DNA of 64,000 bases from Chryseobacterium daeguense DSM 19388. GTDB lineage: Bacteria; Bacteroidota; Bacteroidia; Flavobacteriales; Weeksellaceae. Positions 1-9,522 of the stretch are shown piece after piece (the first letter of the stretch is position 1; every line of letters begins with the position of its first letter). The position numbers and the translations under genes were made by a program. The DNA is taken from NCBI RefSeq assembly GCF_000430825.1, contig NZ_AUMT01000005.1, forward strand, positions 124,001 to 188,000. The letters run 5' to 3'. The notes below the pieces were generated by a model. The model had not been told where the DNA came from, ran no database searches, and saw only the letters and a list, made by a program, of their open reading frames with translations.

Positions 1-578
<578 letters not shown>

Positions 579-621
579 TTATACCATTCAACTTTTTATG
601 ACAAAATGACACGATAAAAAT

Positions 622-646
622 AAAACCTCGATAAAATCGAGGTTTT
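622..646 (-). terminator. Rho-independent terminator of the M43 protease gene
   Basis: An 11-base inverted repeat (AAAACCTCGAT / ATCGAGGTTTT) with a 3-base loop is followed on the minus strand by a T-rich run. It sits 26 bases past the stop of the protease gene, on its strand. Confidence 0.85.
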
Positions 647-671
647 GAGAATATTATCTGGAAATATTTAC

Positions 672-1898
672 TTATTTTTTGATAAACTTCATAGATTTTA
701 CGAAACGCTTGTCAGCATAAGTTCTGATGAAATATACTCCGTTTTGAAAATCTTTTACGTCTATTTTATCAGTTTCATTTTTAATAAAAGCATTTTTCAC
801 TAATCGGCCTTCTGCATTGTAAATCTCTACTTCATTGATTTTTACTAATGGCGATGCTATTGAGATATACTGTGCTGTAGGATTGGGGAATACATTAATT
901 GCATTTGATTTTTCTGCTTCATCAATTCCAAGAACAGTGCTGCATCCGTTAGAATTCAGTAGACTTGCCCGTGGACCCGCCAATGCATTCTGGACTATTG
1001 TTTTCTGGTCATTGGTAAACATGGCCATATAAGCATCATCTACATAGTCCATATAATTCATAAACATGGCTCCAATTGCACTATTTACGCAGGTATACTG
1101 GTTATTAGGGAATGTGGGAGAGCCGTAATATGCATGATTGGTAGCCGGAGTATCTGCACAATAATCCGTATTGTCCGGCGCGCCACAAACACTGTCATCT
1201 TCACCCCAAATATGCTGCAGACCGAAGTAGTGCCCTATTTCATGGGTGGCGGTTCTTCCTTTATTATTAGTACTATTAACTGCCCCCGTAGTTCCGTAGC
1301 AATAGTAGCCTATTACCATACCATCGTCAGGCTGTCCGGCTTCTTCCGGTCCGCTTGCAAAACCTAATGCACCTTCAGGATTTCCTATCCATATGTTTAA
1401 ATATTTGGTAGTATCCCAAGCTGCGAGCCCTGAAACTGTATAATAATTATCCGTATAATTAAAGTTAGCAGGTACGGCTTTTCTCTCGATACCGTTTGTA
1501 GGATTTCCGGCAGGGTCTTTTGTAGCCATACAGAACATAATTTCCAGATCTGCACCATTTGGCTTGAAGGCATCAGGAACCACTGTATTAAAATCCGCAT
1601 TAAGCTTTCTATAATCCTGATTAAGTACGGTAATCTGGGATGCAATCTGCGCATCGGAGATATTTTCCGTAGCATTTCTGTATAAAACGTGCACTACAAT
1701 AGGTATGGTAATTACTGTTTTTTTAGTGGTGGTAATATTGTTTTTACCGGAAAGATAATTTTGTAAATCTGCCCTTCTGGCCAAAGCTTCCGGGTGTTTA
1801 GCATAAAAGTCTTTTCTTTTTTGTTCTGCACCACATGTTCTTTGTGCGAAAACATTTGCAGACAATGCCATTGCTGCGAGAAGTAAATAATTTTTCAT
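672..1898 (-). CDS. Secreted M43-family zinc metalloprotease with T9SS sorting domain
   Basis: This 408-residue protein is a secreted metalloendopeptidase of the M43 (cytophagalysin/pappalysin) family. It opens with a signal peptide (MKNYLLLAAMALSANVFAQ). The zinc site HEIGHYFGLQH (HExxHxxGxxH) lies near residue 219, followed by paired cysteines and the Met-turn MNYMDY. The last ~75 residues form a type A T9SS sorting domain (NVFPNPTAQ at its start, ending RFVKSMKFIKK), so the protein should be exported by Sec, carried over the outer membrane by T9SS and cleaved. I chose the ATG at 1898 because an in-frame upstream start at 1985 adds 29 residues ahead of a clean signal peptide. It is a single-gene unit with its own terminator. 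Substrate is unknown; members of the family degrade proteins or cleave host peptides. Confidence 0.93.
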   Translation of the reverse strand: MKNYLLLAAMALSANVFAQRTCGAEQKRKDFYAKHPEALARRADLQNYLSGKNNITTTKKTVITIPIVVHVLYRNATENISDAQIASQITVLNQDYRKLNADFNTVVPDAFKPNGADLEIMFCMATKDPAGNPTNGIERKAVPANFNYTDNYYTVSGLAAWDTTKYLNIWIGNPEGALGFASGPEEAGQPDDGMVIGYYCYGTTGAVNSTNNKGRTATHEIGHYFGLQHIWGEDDSVCGAPDNTDYCADTPATNHAYYGSPTFPNNQYTCVNSAIGAMFMNYMDYVDDAYMAMFTNDQKTIVQNALAGPRASLLNSNGCSTVLGIDEAEKSNAINVFPNPTAQYISIASPLVKINEVEIYNAEGRLVKNAFIKNETDKIDVKDFQNGVYFIRTYADKRFVKSMKFIKK

Positions 1899-2139
1899 TA
1901 TTGTAAGAATTACGCAGCAAATATGACTGATAATAAAAGGCAAAGCAACACTTCTATTCGAAATCAATGAATACTTCAATGACATGGTTGATTTTGTGAA
2001 ATTTTATTTTTAATAACTAATTCTTTTGAATATTTTTTGCTGAAATGACTTATTCTGTCATCTTTATATATTTTAGTTCAAATTTTAAAATTAATTAAAG
2101 TTTAACCTACTTCATATCTATAGTAACACGCCGAATTAT

Positions 2140-2147
2140 TATTTTTG
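2140..2147 (+). promoter_or_regulatory. Candidate -7 box for ppk1-ppx
   Basis: TATTTTTG matches the Bacteroidetes -7 consensus TAnnTTTG and lies 20 bases before the ppk1 ATG. No clear TTG -33 element sits at 17-23 bases upstream, so the call rests on the -7 match and position. Confidence 0.5.
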
Positions 2148-2166
2148 ATAAAATATAAACTAGAGA

Positions 2167-4239
2167 ATGTCATTACATTTTAATCCGAGAGATATTACAT
2201 GGCTTGCCTTCAACGAAAGGGTGCTTCAGGAAGCTATGGACGAAAAAGTACCTTTGCACCTCAGAATCCGTTTTCTTGGGATTTTTTCAAATAATTTAGA
2301 TGAATTTTTCAGAGTACGTGTTGCCGGATTAAAGCGTGCCATGGATTTTAAGGAAAAAGTAATCGCGGAATCCTTTTATCAGCCGCCTTCCAAAATCCTG
2401 CAGAAGATCAATGATCTTGTCATAAAACATCAGCAGAATTTTGATAAAACCTGGAAAAAAATACAAGCCGAAATGGCTGAGCAGAAGGTTTTCATTAAAA
2501 CTTCAAAAAATCTGAGCGCCAAGCAGAAAGAATTTGTCAGAAGATATTTCGATGAAGTAGTGGAATCTAATGTGATCCCGATCCTTCTTCATGAAAACAC
2601 ACCAATGCCTTATATGAGGGATAAAAGCCTTTATCTGGGTATTGCAATGAGAAAAAAAGACTGGCAGTATTCCAGCAATTATGCCATTATAGAAATTCCT
2701 TCCCGCTTTGTAGGAAGATTTGTCCTGCTCCCGACAGATGATCCGGAAGAAAAAAATGTAATGCTTCTGGAGGATGTAATTACTTTCAACCTGCCCCATA
2801 TTTTCTCTTATTTTGGGTATGATGAGTTTTCTGCTAATGCTTTTAAAGTAACAAAAGATGCAGAGCTTGATCTAGATAACGATATAAGGACCAATTTTGC
2901 AGAAAAAATAGAAAAGGGGTTAAAAAACAGAAGAAAAGGAAAGCCCACACGTTTTGTTTTTGATAAAGATATGGATAAAGCACTCCTTGAAATGCTGATC
3001 CGAAAACTAAACCTTACCAAAAAAGACAGCATTATCCCGGGCGGAAAGATTCATAATTTTAAACATTTTATGGATTTTCCTGATGTTTTTGAAAAATACG
3101 AAAGGCCAGCCGAAAGAACTTCCTTTACCCATCCCGCCTTTGAACATGGAGAACGGGTAACTGAAGTAATTATGAAGCATGATGTATTTCTTACCTTCCC
3201 TTATCATAAATATAATCCCGTAATTGACCTTCTTCGTGAAGCCGCAATGGATCCTGAAGTGAAATCAATACAGATAACAGCCTACCGACTGGCGAGCAGC
3301 TCGAAGATCATTAATGCTTTGATTTATGCAGCGAGAAACGGCAAAGAAGTGACCGTAATGCTCGAGCTTCAGGCAAGATTCGATGAGGAATCCAATCTGG
3401 AATGGAAAGAAATGCTGGAGCCGGAAGGCATCACCGTACTGGTTGGGATTCCCAACAAGAAAGTGCATGCAAAACTTTGTGTCATTAAGAAAAGATCACA
3501 CAATAAAACCATTCAATACGGTTTTGTAAGCACCGGAAACTTTAATGAAAAAACGGCAAGAATCTACGGAGATCATTTGCTGATGACTGCAGACAGAGGA
3601 ATAATGGCTGATATTAATAAGGTATTCAGCGTTCTGAAAAAACCGAAAGATGATTATCTTCCTGTTTTAAAAACATGTAAAAATTTACTGGTCTGCCCCC
3701 AGTTTATGCGTGAAAAAATTGTTCACCATATTGATAAAGAAATAGAAGAGGCAAAAGCCGGGAGAAAAGCGGAAATGATCATCAAAGCAAACTCACTGAG
3801 TGACAGAGCTTTAATCGAAAAGTTATATGACGCCGCAAAAGCCGGAGTAGTGATCAGGATGATTGTAAGAGGAATCTACTGCGCTGTAAACCAGAAAGAT
3901 TTTAAAGAAAAAATAAAAGCAATCAGCATTGTAGATGAATACCTGGAACATGCCAGAGTAATGTATTTCTATAACAAAGGCGCTGAAGACCTTTACATCT
4001 CTTCCGCAGACTGGATGACAAGAAACCTCGACTACAGGATAGAAGCAGCCGCAAAGATCACAGACAAAAATCTCAAGAAAGAATTGAAGGATATTTTGGA
4101 CATACAGTTGAGTGATAACGTAAAAGCTCGTATTTTAGACAAAAAATTGAGCAACGAGTACATAAGAAACGATAAGAAGGAATGTCGCTCACAGATTGAA
4201 ACATACAAATATTTAAAAGAAAAAACCAGTAAAAAATGA
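2167..4239 (+). CDS. ppk1: Polyphosphate kinase 1
   Basis: The 690-residue cytoplasmic enzyme reversibly transfers the gamma-phosphate of ATP to a growing inorganic polyphosphate chain. Length and the four-part layout (N-terminal domain, head domain, two C-terminal phospholipase-D-like domains) fit PPK1. The N-terminus shows RDITWLAFNERVLQEA and the FSNNLDEFFRVR motif. His434 in KKVHAKL corresponds to the autophosphorylated histidine, and His595 in YLEHARVMYF to the second active-site histidine. The stop overlaps the start of the exopolyphosphatase gene by four bases (ATGA), so synthesis and degradation of polyphosphate are translationally coupled. The start is supported by the -7 box just upstream. 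Confidence 0.97.
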   Translation: MSLHFNPRDITWLAFNERVLQEAMDEKVPLHLRIRFLGIFSNNLDEFFRVRVAGLKRAMDFKEKVIAESFYQPPSKILQKINDLVIKHQQNFDKTWKKIQAEMAEQKVFIKTSKNLSAKQKEFVRRYFDEVVESNVIPILLHENTPMPYMRDKSLYLGIAMRKKDWQYSSNYAIIEIPSRFVGRFVLLPTDDPEEKNVMLLEDVITFNLPHIFSYFGYDEFSANAFKVTKDAELDLDNDIRTNFAEKIEKGLKNRRKGKPTRFVFDKDMDKALLEMLIRKLNLTKKDSIIPGGKIHNFKHFMDFPDVFEKYERPAERTSFTHPAFEHGERVTEVIMKHDVFLTFPYHKYNPVIDLLREAAMDPEVKSIQITAYRLASSSKIINALIYAARNGKEVTVMLELQARFDEESNLEWKEMLEPEGITVLVGIPNKKVHAKLCVIKKRSHNKTIQYGFVSTGNFNEKTARIYGDHLLMTADRGIMADINKVFSVLKKPKDDYLPVLKTCKNLLVCPQFMREKIVHHIDKEIEEAKAGRKAEMIIKANSLSDRALIEKLYDAAKAGVVIRMIVRGIYCAVNQKDFKEKIKAISIVDEYLEHARVMYFYNKGAEDLYISSADWMTRNLDYRIEAAAKITDKNLKKELKDILDIQLSDNVKARILDKKLSNEYIRNDKKECRSQIETYKYLKEKTSKK

Positions 4240-5120
4240 AGATCGCAGCCATAGACATCGGTAGTAATGCAGCCAGGCTCCTGATAAATGAAGTAAAGAT
4301 CAATAACAAAGAACCGGAATTTATTAAGCTTAATCTTTTGAGGATACCTTTAAGATTGGGAATGGACGTTTTTACTTTAGGTAAAATCGGGGAAGAAAGA
4401 GAAAAAATGGTGGTAGATTCTATGAAAATTTTCAGCGATCTGATGAAAATTTACAAAGTAGAACACTACCGGGCCTGCGCTACCAGTGCGATGCGGGATG
4501 CAGAAAACGGTCAGAAAATCATAGATGAGGTAAAGAAAACATCAGGAATAGATATAGAAATCATTTCCGGAGATGAGGAAGCAACGCTGGTCTTCGAAAA
4601 CCATGTAGCAGAAGGCCTGGACAAAGAATTTGCCTACCTGTATGTAGATGTTGGCGGCGGTTCCACAGAGCTTACTTTCTACGAAAACGGAAAAATGAAG
4701 TATGAAAAATCTTTCAATATCGGGACAATCCGTCTTCTGAACAATCTTGTCTCTCCGGACAACTGGAAGGAAATGAAGGAGGAAATCCAAACCCATATTG
4801 TGAGCAAAAAGCCCATTGTAGCTATAGGTTCCGGTGGAAACATCAATAAAGTGTTTTCCATGAGCAAAACTAAAGACGGCAGGCCAATGACCCTTGCCCA
4901 CCTCAAAAAAGTCTACAAAGAATTCGACGACCTTTCCGTGGAAGAAAGAATGACCAAATACAATATGCGAGAAGACAGAGCCGATGTATTGGTACATGCC
5001 TTGAAGATCTACAACAACGTGATGTCATGGTCTGACATAAACAGGATTTTTGTTCCGAAAATCTCCGTTGCAGACGGTCTGATCCATAATATTTACAGTA
5101 AATTAAATGATAAAAAATAA
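4236..5120 (+). CDS. ppx: Exopolyphosphatase, Ppx/GppA family (short form)
   Basis: This 294-residue protein belongs to the ASKHA-fold Ppx/GppA phosphatases, which release terminal phosphate from polyphosphate or hydrolyse pppGpp. Visible motifs are IDIGSNAARLLI near the N-terminus (phosphate-binding loop), the central DVGGGSTEL and the C-terminal IGSGGNINKVF loop. It is much shorter than E. coli Ppx (about 510 residues) because it lacks the C-terminal HD-like domains; short forms of about 300 residues are usual in Bacteroidetes. The ATGA overlap with ppk1 argues for a polyphosphate role over a pppGpp role, but that is inference from context. A terminator follows. Confidence 0.93.
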   Translation: MKIAAIDIGSNAARLLINEVKINNKEPEFIKLNLLRIPLRLGMDVFTLGKIGEEREKMVVDSMKIFSDLMKIYKVEHYRACATSAMRDAENGQKIIDEVKKTSGIDIEIISGDEEATLVFENHVAEGLDKEFAYLYVDVGGGSTELTFYENGKMKYEKSFNIGTIRLLNNLVSPDNWKEMKEEIQTHIVSKKPIVAIGSGGNINKVFSMSKTKDGRPMTLAHLKKVYKEFDDLSVEERMTKYNMREDRADVLVHALKIYNNVMSWSDINRIFVPKISVADGLIHNIYSKLNDKK

Positions 5121-5138
5121 TTTTAATTATAAACTTTG

Positions 5139-5168
5139 AAAACCGGTCACTTGATCGGTTTTTTTATT
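5139..5168 (+). terminator. Terminator of ppk1-ppx
   Basis: AACCGGTC and GATCGGTT pair (one G-T wobble) around a four-base loop and are followed by seven Ts. It ends the ppk1-ppx transcript. Confidence 0.85.
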
Positions 5169-5191
5169 TAGAAGTTATTTAAATGGCCAGA

Positions 5192-5221
5192 GCCTTGTCA
5201 AGGTTTAAACCTTGACAAGGC
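5192..5221. repeat. 30-bp perfect palindrome (CCTTGTCAAGG family, copy 1)
   Basis: GCCTTGTCAAGGTTT is followed at once by its reverse complement, with no loop. The same core recurs at 42507-42539 with a three-base loop, so this is a dispersed intergenic repeat. It lies after a complete terminator and has no T tail of its own. Confidence 0.85.
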
Positions 5222-5366
5222 TTCCGATTTCGACACTGTTTTAAAAGCCTTCATTTACAAGCTGGCCTCACTCCATGCAATGACCTCAAAAAAATAGGTA
5301 AATTTTACTGCCACATAAAGTAAAAATAAAATATAAAACGTCATTAAGAATAACAACATTAAAAAA

Positions 5367-6020
5367 ATGAACCCAATCAAAATAATACTCACAGGAGCAA
5401 CAGGAATGGTAGGTGAAGGCGTTTTAATGGAATGCCTCGACAATCCCAATGTTTCAGAAATCCTCAGTGTAAGCCGGAAACCTTCCGGAAAAAAACATGC
5501 TAAACTGAAAGAATATATCATCCCGGATTTTCTAAAAATTGATGAAAATGATGAAAACTTTAAAGGTTATGATGCCGTCTTCTTCTGTGCCGGAATCAGC
5601 AGCGTAGGAATGAATGAGGAAGAATACACCAAAATCACTTACGATACTACTTTACATTTCGCAAAAGCCGTGGTAAACAAAAATCCAGGCATGGTCTTCA
5701 ATTATGTTTCAGGAGCTTATACCGATAAAACCGAAAGCGGAAAAGTAATGTGGGCGAGGGTAAAAGGCAGAACAGAAAATGCTTTACGAAAGGTGGGCTT
5801 CAGGGCGGTGTATAATTTTCGTCCCGGATTTATGAAACCTGTGGAAGGCCAGCAAAATGTAAAATGGTTCTTTAAACCTATTATTTTACTTTTTCCTATT
5901 GTAATTCCCTCAAAATCATTAACTTTACATGAAGTGGGAAAAGCAATGATCAATGCCGTTCAGAAAGGATACCCAACATCAACTTTAGAAATTAACGACA
6001 TTAAAAATTTAGCGATATGA
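5367..6020 (+). CDS. NAD(P)-binding SDR-like protein
   Basis: The 217-residue protein has an N-terminal Rossmann motif (TGATGMVGEG, residues 9-18) and resembles the atypical short-chain dehydrogenase group that includes HTATIP2/TIP30 and YwnB-like proteins. Substrate and reaction are unknown. In the place where such proteins carry YxxxK, this one reads WARVK, so the tyrosine appears replaced by tryptophan; the lysine is kept. A classical dehydrogenase reaction is therefore doubtful, and NAD(P)-dependent binding or regulation is possible. Its stop overlaps the start of a 49-residue membrane peptide by four bases (ATGA), which suggests joint translation. Confidence 0.85.
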   Translation: MNPIKIILTGATGMVGEGVLMECLDNPNVSEILSVSRKPSGKKHAKLKEYIIPDFLKIDENDENFKGYDAVFFCAGISSVGMNEEEYTKITYDTTLHFAKAVVNKNPGMVFNYVSGAYTDKTESGKVMWARVKGRTENALRKVGFRAVYNFRPGFMKPVEGQQNVKWFFKPIILLFPIVIPSKSLTLHEVGKAMINAVQKGYPTSTLEINDIKNLAI

Positions 6021-6166
6021 AAGAAATGATTAAAAGAATTTTTCTGGTTGCTTTTATATTACTGGTGCTTACGGCTATTTCCGGTTTTTTTTATATGCAG
6101 AAACATCCCATGGAAGGAAATAAATCTACCAAAGTCCTGAACTTTTCCGGTAAAGCTTCAAAATAA
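6017..6166 (+). CDS. Small single-pass membrane peptide (49 residues), unknown function
   Basis: An ATG inside the stop of the upstream SDR-like gene opens a 49-codon frame beginning MKEMIKRIFLVAFILLVLTA. Residues 8-27 are strongly hydrophobic with lysine and arginine before them, so this is a predicted membrane anchor with a short, basic, outward-facing tail (residues 28-49). The four-base ATGA overlap is the main support for it being real, since such overlaps mark coupled genes elsewhere in this window. I recognise no family. It could anchor or partner the SDR-like protein. Confidence 0.6.
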   Translation: MKEMIKRIFLVAFILLVLTAISGFFYMQKHPMEGNKSTKVLNFSGKASK

Positions 6167-6374
6167 CGGATGATATAAAAGCAATACTTCAAAATGCATC
6201 ACGTATAGCTAATTGTTTAAATTGGCTTATATTTTTTTGCGATTTACATCTTCTCTTTTAATAATTAATCAATTTGCCCGAAAATTACCTATTTATTAAA
6301 CATTTATTAAAATTATCTTAAAATGTTTACAGAGTAGAAACATCATTTTTGCACTACATTAAAGTAAGTAAAAA

Positions 6375-9300
6375 ATGATTAATAACTACTTGTTAAAAGG
6401 TTCTGTAGCAGCCGCATTCTTTCTTCAGGGTGCTGTTTTCGGGCAAACCTCTCTTATCCATTACTGGAATTTCAATAACAATGCATCCGAAGCTTCCATT
6501 ACCGCACCTACTTCTACTTTGGCAGGCGGATCAATGGCTGCCGTAACCAACGGAACTACCGTGGTGGATTTTGCGGGCGGAACCGGACAGAATTTTAATA
6601 TCGAAAATCTTAATGCCAGAAACGGAGACGCTTCAGGAACACATTTGAGATACAATTTTCCTATTAATGGTAATCTGCAGTTCAATTTGCCTACCACAGG
6701 CTACAACAATGTAGTGGTAAAATTTACAACAAGAAGATCCGGTTCCGGAGCGGGGACACAAAGCTGGTCTTATTCCCTGGACGGAACTACCTTCGTACCT
6801 TACCAGACGGTTGCTCCACTGGACGCAAATCCGCAGCTGATTACGTTTGATTTTTCTTCTATTTCAGGGGTTTCCAACAATCCTAATTTTAAATTAAAAG
6901 TTGAATTTTCTGCAGGAACAGGCGGAACCGTAGGAAACAACCGCTTTGACAACTTTACCGTAGATGCAGATCCTGCAGGAGGAGCCGACACTACTCCGCC
7001 TACTGTAACCTACCTCCCTGCAAACAACACAAATAATGCCTCTACCACTGTAAACCCTACCATTTCTTTTAATGAAAATGTAAGGCTGACGGACAACTCA
7101 ACGATCAACGATTCTAATGCACAAAATCTTGTAGATTTCCGTCTTGGAAATGCTTCAGGAGCTCAGGTTCCCTTTACAACCACTTTCGCTAATAATAAGA
7201 TTACCGTAATCCCCACTTCCGGTATGACTCCGAACCAGACGTATTATCTGGCATTAAAACCGAATATGGTGGAGGATACAAGCGATAATGGAGTCAGCAC
7301 AGTTACTTCCACTACATTTACAACGGCAGGAACTTCTATTGCTTTAGATAAAAACTTTATTAAAGTAAATGAAAATGTGGGAACTTTAGCATTTAAGATT
7401 AATGTTACCAATCCAGCTGCTGCAACAGTAAATCTTGTAGTAAAACCTGCCCCGTTCAGTACGGCAGACAGCAGTGATTTTACCTTGACCAGCCAGACCA
7501 TAAACATTGTCCCGGGAACAACATCTTATACCGTAAACATCCCTATCGTGGATGACACTGCAGAAGAGCAGCACGCAGAATATTTTGTTGTAAGCCTTGA
7601 AAATCCTGCAGGAGCAACCATTTCTGGTGATAATAATGCGACAGTTTATATTGTAGATAATGATAAGCCGGCCCCGGTTCCTTCCCATCAGATTTCATTA
7701 AATTATATCGGAAGTTTTGACCCTTCGGGAAATAATAACAGCTCTACGGAAATTGTAGTTCATGATCCTGCAACACAGAGGTTATTTACTATCAGTTCTA
7801 TTACAGATGTTTTTGATATCATCAATTTCAGCAATCCTAATTCACCAACGGTCATCAGCACTGTAGACATGTCTCCATACGGCGGGATTACAAGCATCGC
7901 CATTAAAAACGGAATCATCGCTGCCGCTTCTCCGAATACCAATCCTCAGCAAAACGGCTCAGTGGTTTTCTTTGACATCAACGGAAACTTCCTGAAGCAG
8001 GTAACAGTAGGAGCATTGCCAGATATGGTAACTTTCTCGCCGGACGGTACAAAAGTGATCACGGCCAATGAAGGCGAACCCAATGATGCCTACACCGTAG
8101 ACCCGGAAGGAACCATCAGCATTATTGATATTTCAGGAGGAGTAAATAATCTGACCCAAACGAACGTAACTACACTTAATTTCAACGCTTTTGATTCTCA
8201 GGTTGCTGCATTAACAGCCACTGGTTTAAGAAAAGTAAGAACCAACAATACCCTTTCCCAGGATCTTGAGCCTGAGTATATTACCATAAGCTCAGACAGC
8301 CAGAAAGCATGGGTCACACTTCAGGAAAATAATGCCGTTGCAGAAATTAATTTAAATACAAAAACGATCACAGGAATCTGGGGATTAGGCAAAAAAGATA
8401 TGAGCCTTCCCGGAAACGGATTCGATGCTTCTGATAACAATGGTGAAGTATTAATCGCCAACTGGCCTGTAAAAGCCTATTACCTGCCGGATGCTATTCA
8501 GAATTATAAGGTAGGGAATACAAATTATATCGTAACAGCTAATGAAGGAGATGAAAAAGACCTTTCTGGATTCAGTGAAAGAACTACGGTGGGAGCGAAT
8601 GGCTATACTTTGGACTCCGCTATTTTTCCTCAATCAGCAATATTAAAAGCGTCTTATAACTTAGGAAGATTCAGGGTTTCAAATGCCACAGGAAATACGG
8701 ACGGAGATGCGGAATTTGAGGAAATAGCAGCTTTAGGAGCCCGTTCTTTCTCTATTTTCAATGCAGATACAAAACAAATTGTATATGACAGCGGCGACAG
8801 GTTCGAAAGATATATTGCAGCAAGCCATCCATTGATCTTCAATGCTGACAACGAAGCAAACGGCGCAAAAAACAGAAGCCGCGCAAAAGGCCCAGAACCT
8901 GAGGGTGTTGCTTTGGGAACAGTGAACGGACAAACGTATGCTTTCATTACCCTTGAAAGAACCGGAGGTGTAATGGTTTATAATATTACAGACCCGAACA
9001 ATCCTACTTTCACGGATTATAAGCATTCCAGAATGACCTCCGCTTTCGGTGGAGACAACGGTCCGGAAGGAATCATCTATGTAGCACCTGAAAATACAAC
9101 TACAGGAAAAGGCTACGTAATTATTGCCAACGAGATCAGCGGAACATTATCCATGTACGAGATCCTTAATACAACATTGGCAGCCGGTGAAGTAAAAGCC
9201 GAAAAAGCTACCTTTAACGTATTCCCGAATCCTGTAACAAAAGGCAGCCCGCTTTATTTCAACAGAGCGCAGGATTATGAATTATACGATATGTCCGGAA

Positions 9301-9413
9301 AATTAATCGGAAAAGAAAAAAATGCTTTAACAATAGACACTTCAAAGCTTTCTACAGGAGTTTATCTTGTAAAAACTTCAGAAGGACACTTAAAAAGAGT
9401 GATTGTAAAGTAG
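6375..9413 (+). CDS. T9SS-sorted choice-of-anchor I surface protein
   Basis: This 1012-residue secreted protein starts with a signal peptide (MINNYLLKGSVAAAFFLQGAVFGQ). Domains in order: an N-terminal jelly-roll-like region opening with LIHYWNFNNNA (about 25-195), a bacterial Ig-like segment (about 205-320, starting TTPPTVTYLPANN), a Calx-beta-like repeat (about 325-430, SIALDKNFIKVNENVGTLAF), then the choice-of-anchor I beta-propeller (about 440-920) with EIVVHDPATQRLF, PDMVTFSPDGTKVITANEGEP and GPEPEGVALG. The last ~75 residues (FNVFPNPVTKG onward) are a type A T9SS sorting domain. Related propellers are annotated as alkaline-phosphatase- or phytase-like, but I see no metal site that would decide this. 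It stands alone with its own terminator. Confidence 0.9.
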   Translation: MINNYLLKGSVAAAFFLQGAVFGQTSLIHYWNFNNNASEASITAPTSTLAGGSMAAVTNGTTVVDFAGGTGQNFNIENLNARNGDASGTHLRYNFPINGNLQFNLPTTGYNNVVVKFTTRRSGSGAGTQSWSYSLDGTTFVPYQTVAPLDANPQLITFDFSSISGVSNNPNFKLKVEFSAGTGGTVGNNRFDNFTVDADPAGGADTTPPTVTYLPANNTNNASTTVNPTISFNENVRLTDNSTINDSNAQNLVDFRLGNASGAQVPFTTTFANNKITVIPTSGMTPNQTYYLALKPNMVEDTSDNGVSTVTSTTFTTAGTSIALDKNFIKVNENVGTLAFKINVTNPAAATVNLVVKPAPFSTADSSDFTLTSQTINIVPGTTSYTVNIPIVDDTAEEQHAEYFVVSLENPAGATISGDNNATVYIVDNDKPAPVPSHQISLNYIGSFDPSGNNNSSTEIVVHDPATQRLFTISSITDVFDIINFSNPNSPTVISTVDMSPYGGITSIAIKNGIIAAASPNTNPQQNGSVVFFDINGNFLKQVTVGALPDMVTFSPDGTKVITANEGEPNDAYTVDPEGTISIIDISGGVNNLTQTNVTTLNFNAFDSQVAALTATGLRKVRTNNTLSQDLEPEYITISSDSQKAWVTLQENNAVAEINLNTKTITGIWGLGKKDMSLPGNGFDASDNNGEVLIANWPVKAYYLPDAIQNYKVGNTNYIVTANEGDEKDLSGFSERTTVGANGYTLDSAIFPQSAILKASYNLGRFRVSNATGNTDGDAEFEEIAALGARSFSIFNADTKQIVYDSGDRFERYIAASHPLIFNADNEANGAKNRSRAKGPEPEGVALGTVNGQTYAFITLERTGGVMVYNITDPNNPTFTDYKHSRMTSAFGGDNGPEGIIYVAPENTTTGKGYVIIANEISGTLSMYEILNTTLAAGEVKAEKATFNVFPNPVTKGSPLYFNRAQDYELYDMSGKLIGKEKNALTIDTSKLSTGVYLVKTSEGHLKRVIVK

Positions 9414-9433
9414 AAATAGTAATTAGTTGATTG

Positions 9434-9464
9434 AAAAGCTCCGGATTTTATTCGGGGCTTTTTC
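9434..9464 (+). terminator. Terminator of the choice-of-anchor I gene
   Basis: AAAGCTCCGG pairs with TTCGGGGCTTT (two G-T wobbles) and runs into five Ts. Confidence 0.8.
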
Positions 9465-9484
9465 GATTTATTTTTTTTGAGATA

Positions 9485-9516
9485 AAACACCCCGGTGAAC
9501 GGTTTCACAGGGGTTT
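9485..9516 (-). terminator. Terminator of the response-regulator gene
   Basis: Arms CCCCGGTGAA and TTCACAGGGG pair with one internal mismatch, with AAA/TTT extending the stem past a small bulge. On the minus strand it is followed by TTTT, just past the stop of the response regulator. Confidence 0.7.
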
Positions 9517-9522
9517 ATATCT

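Noticed and set aside
4542-4997. 151-codon minus-strand frame opposite ppx
   Set aside because: The opposite strand is a well-supported exopolyphosphatase; this frame has no recognisable features.
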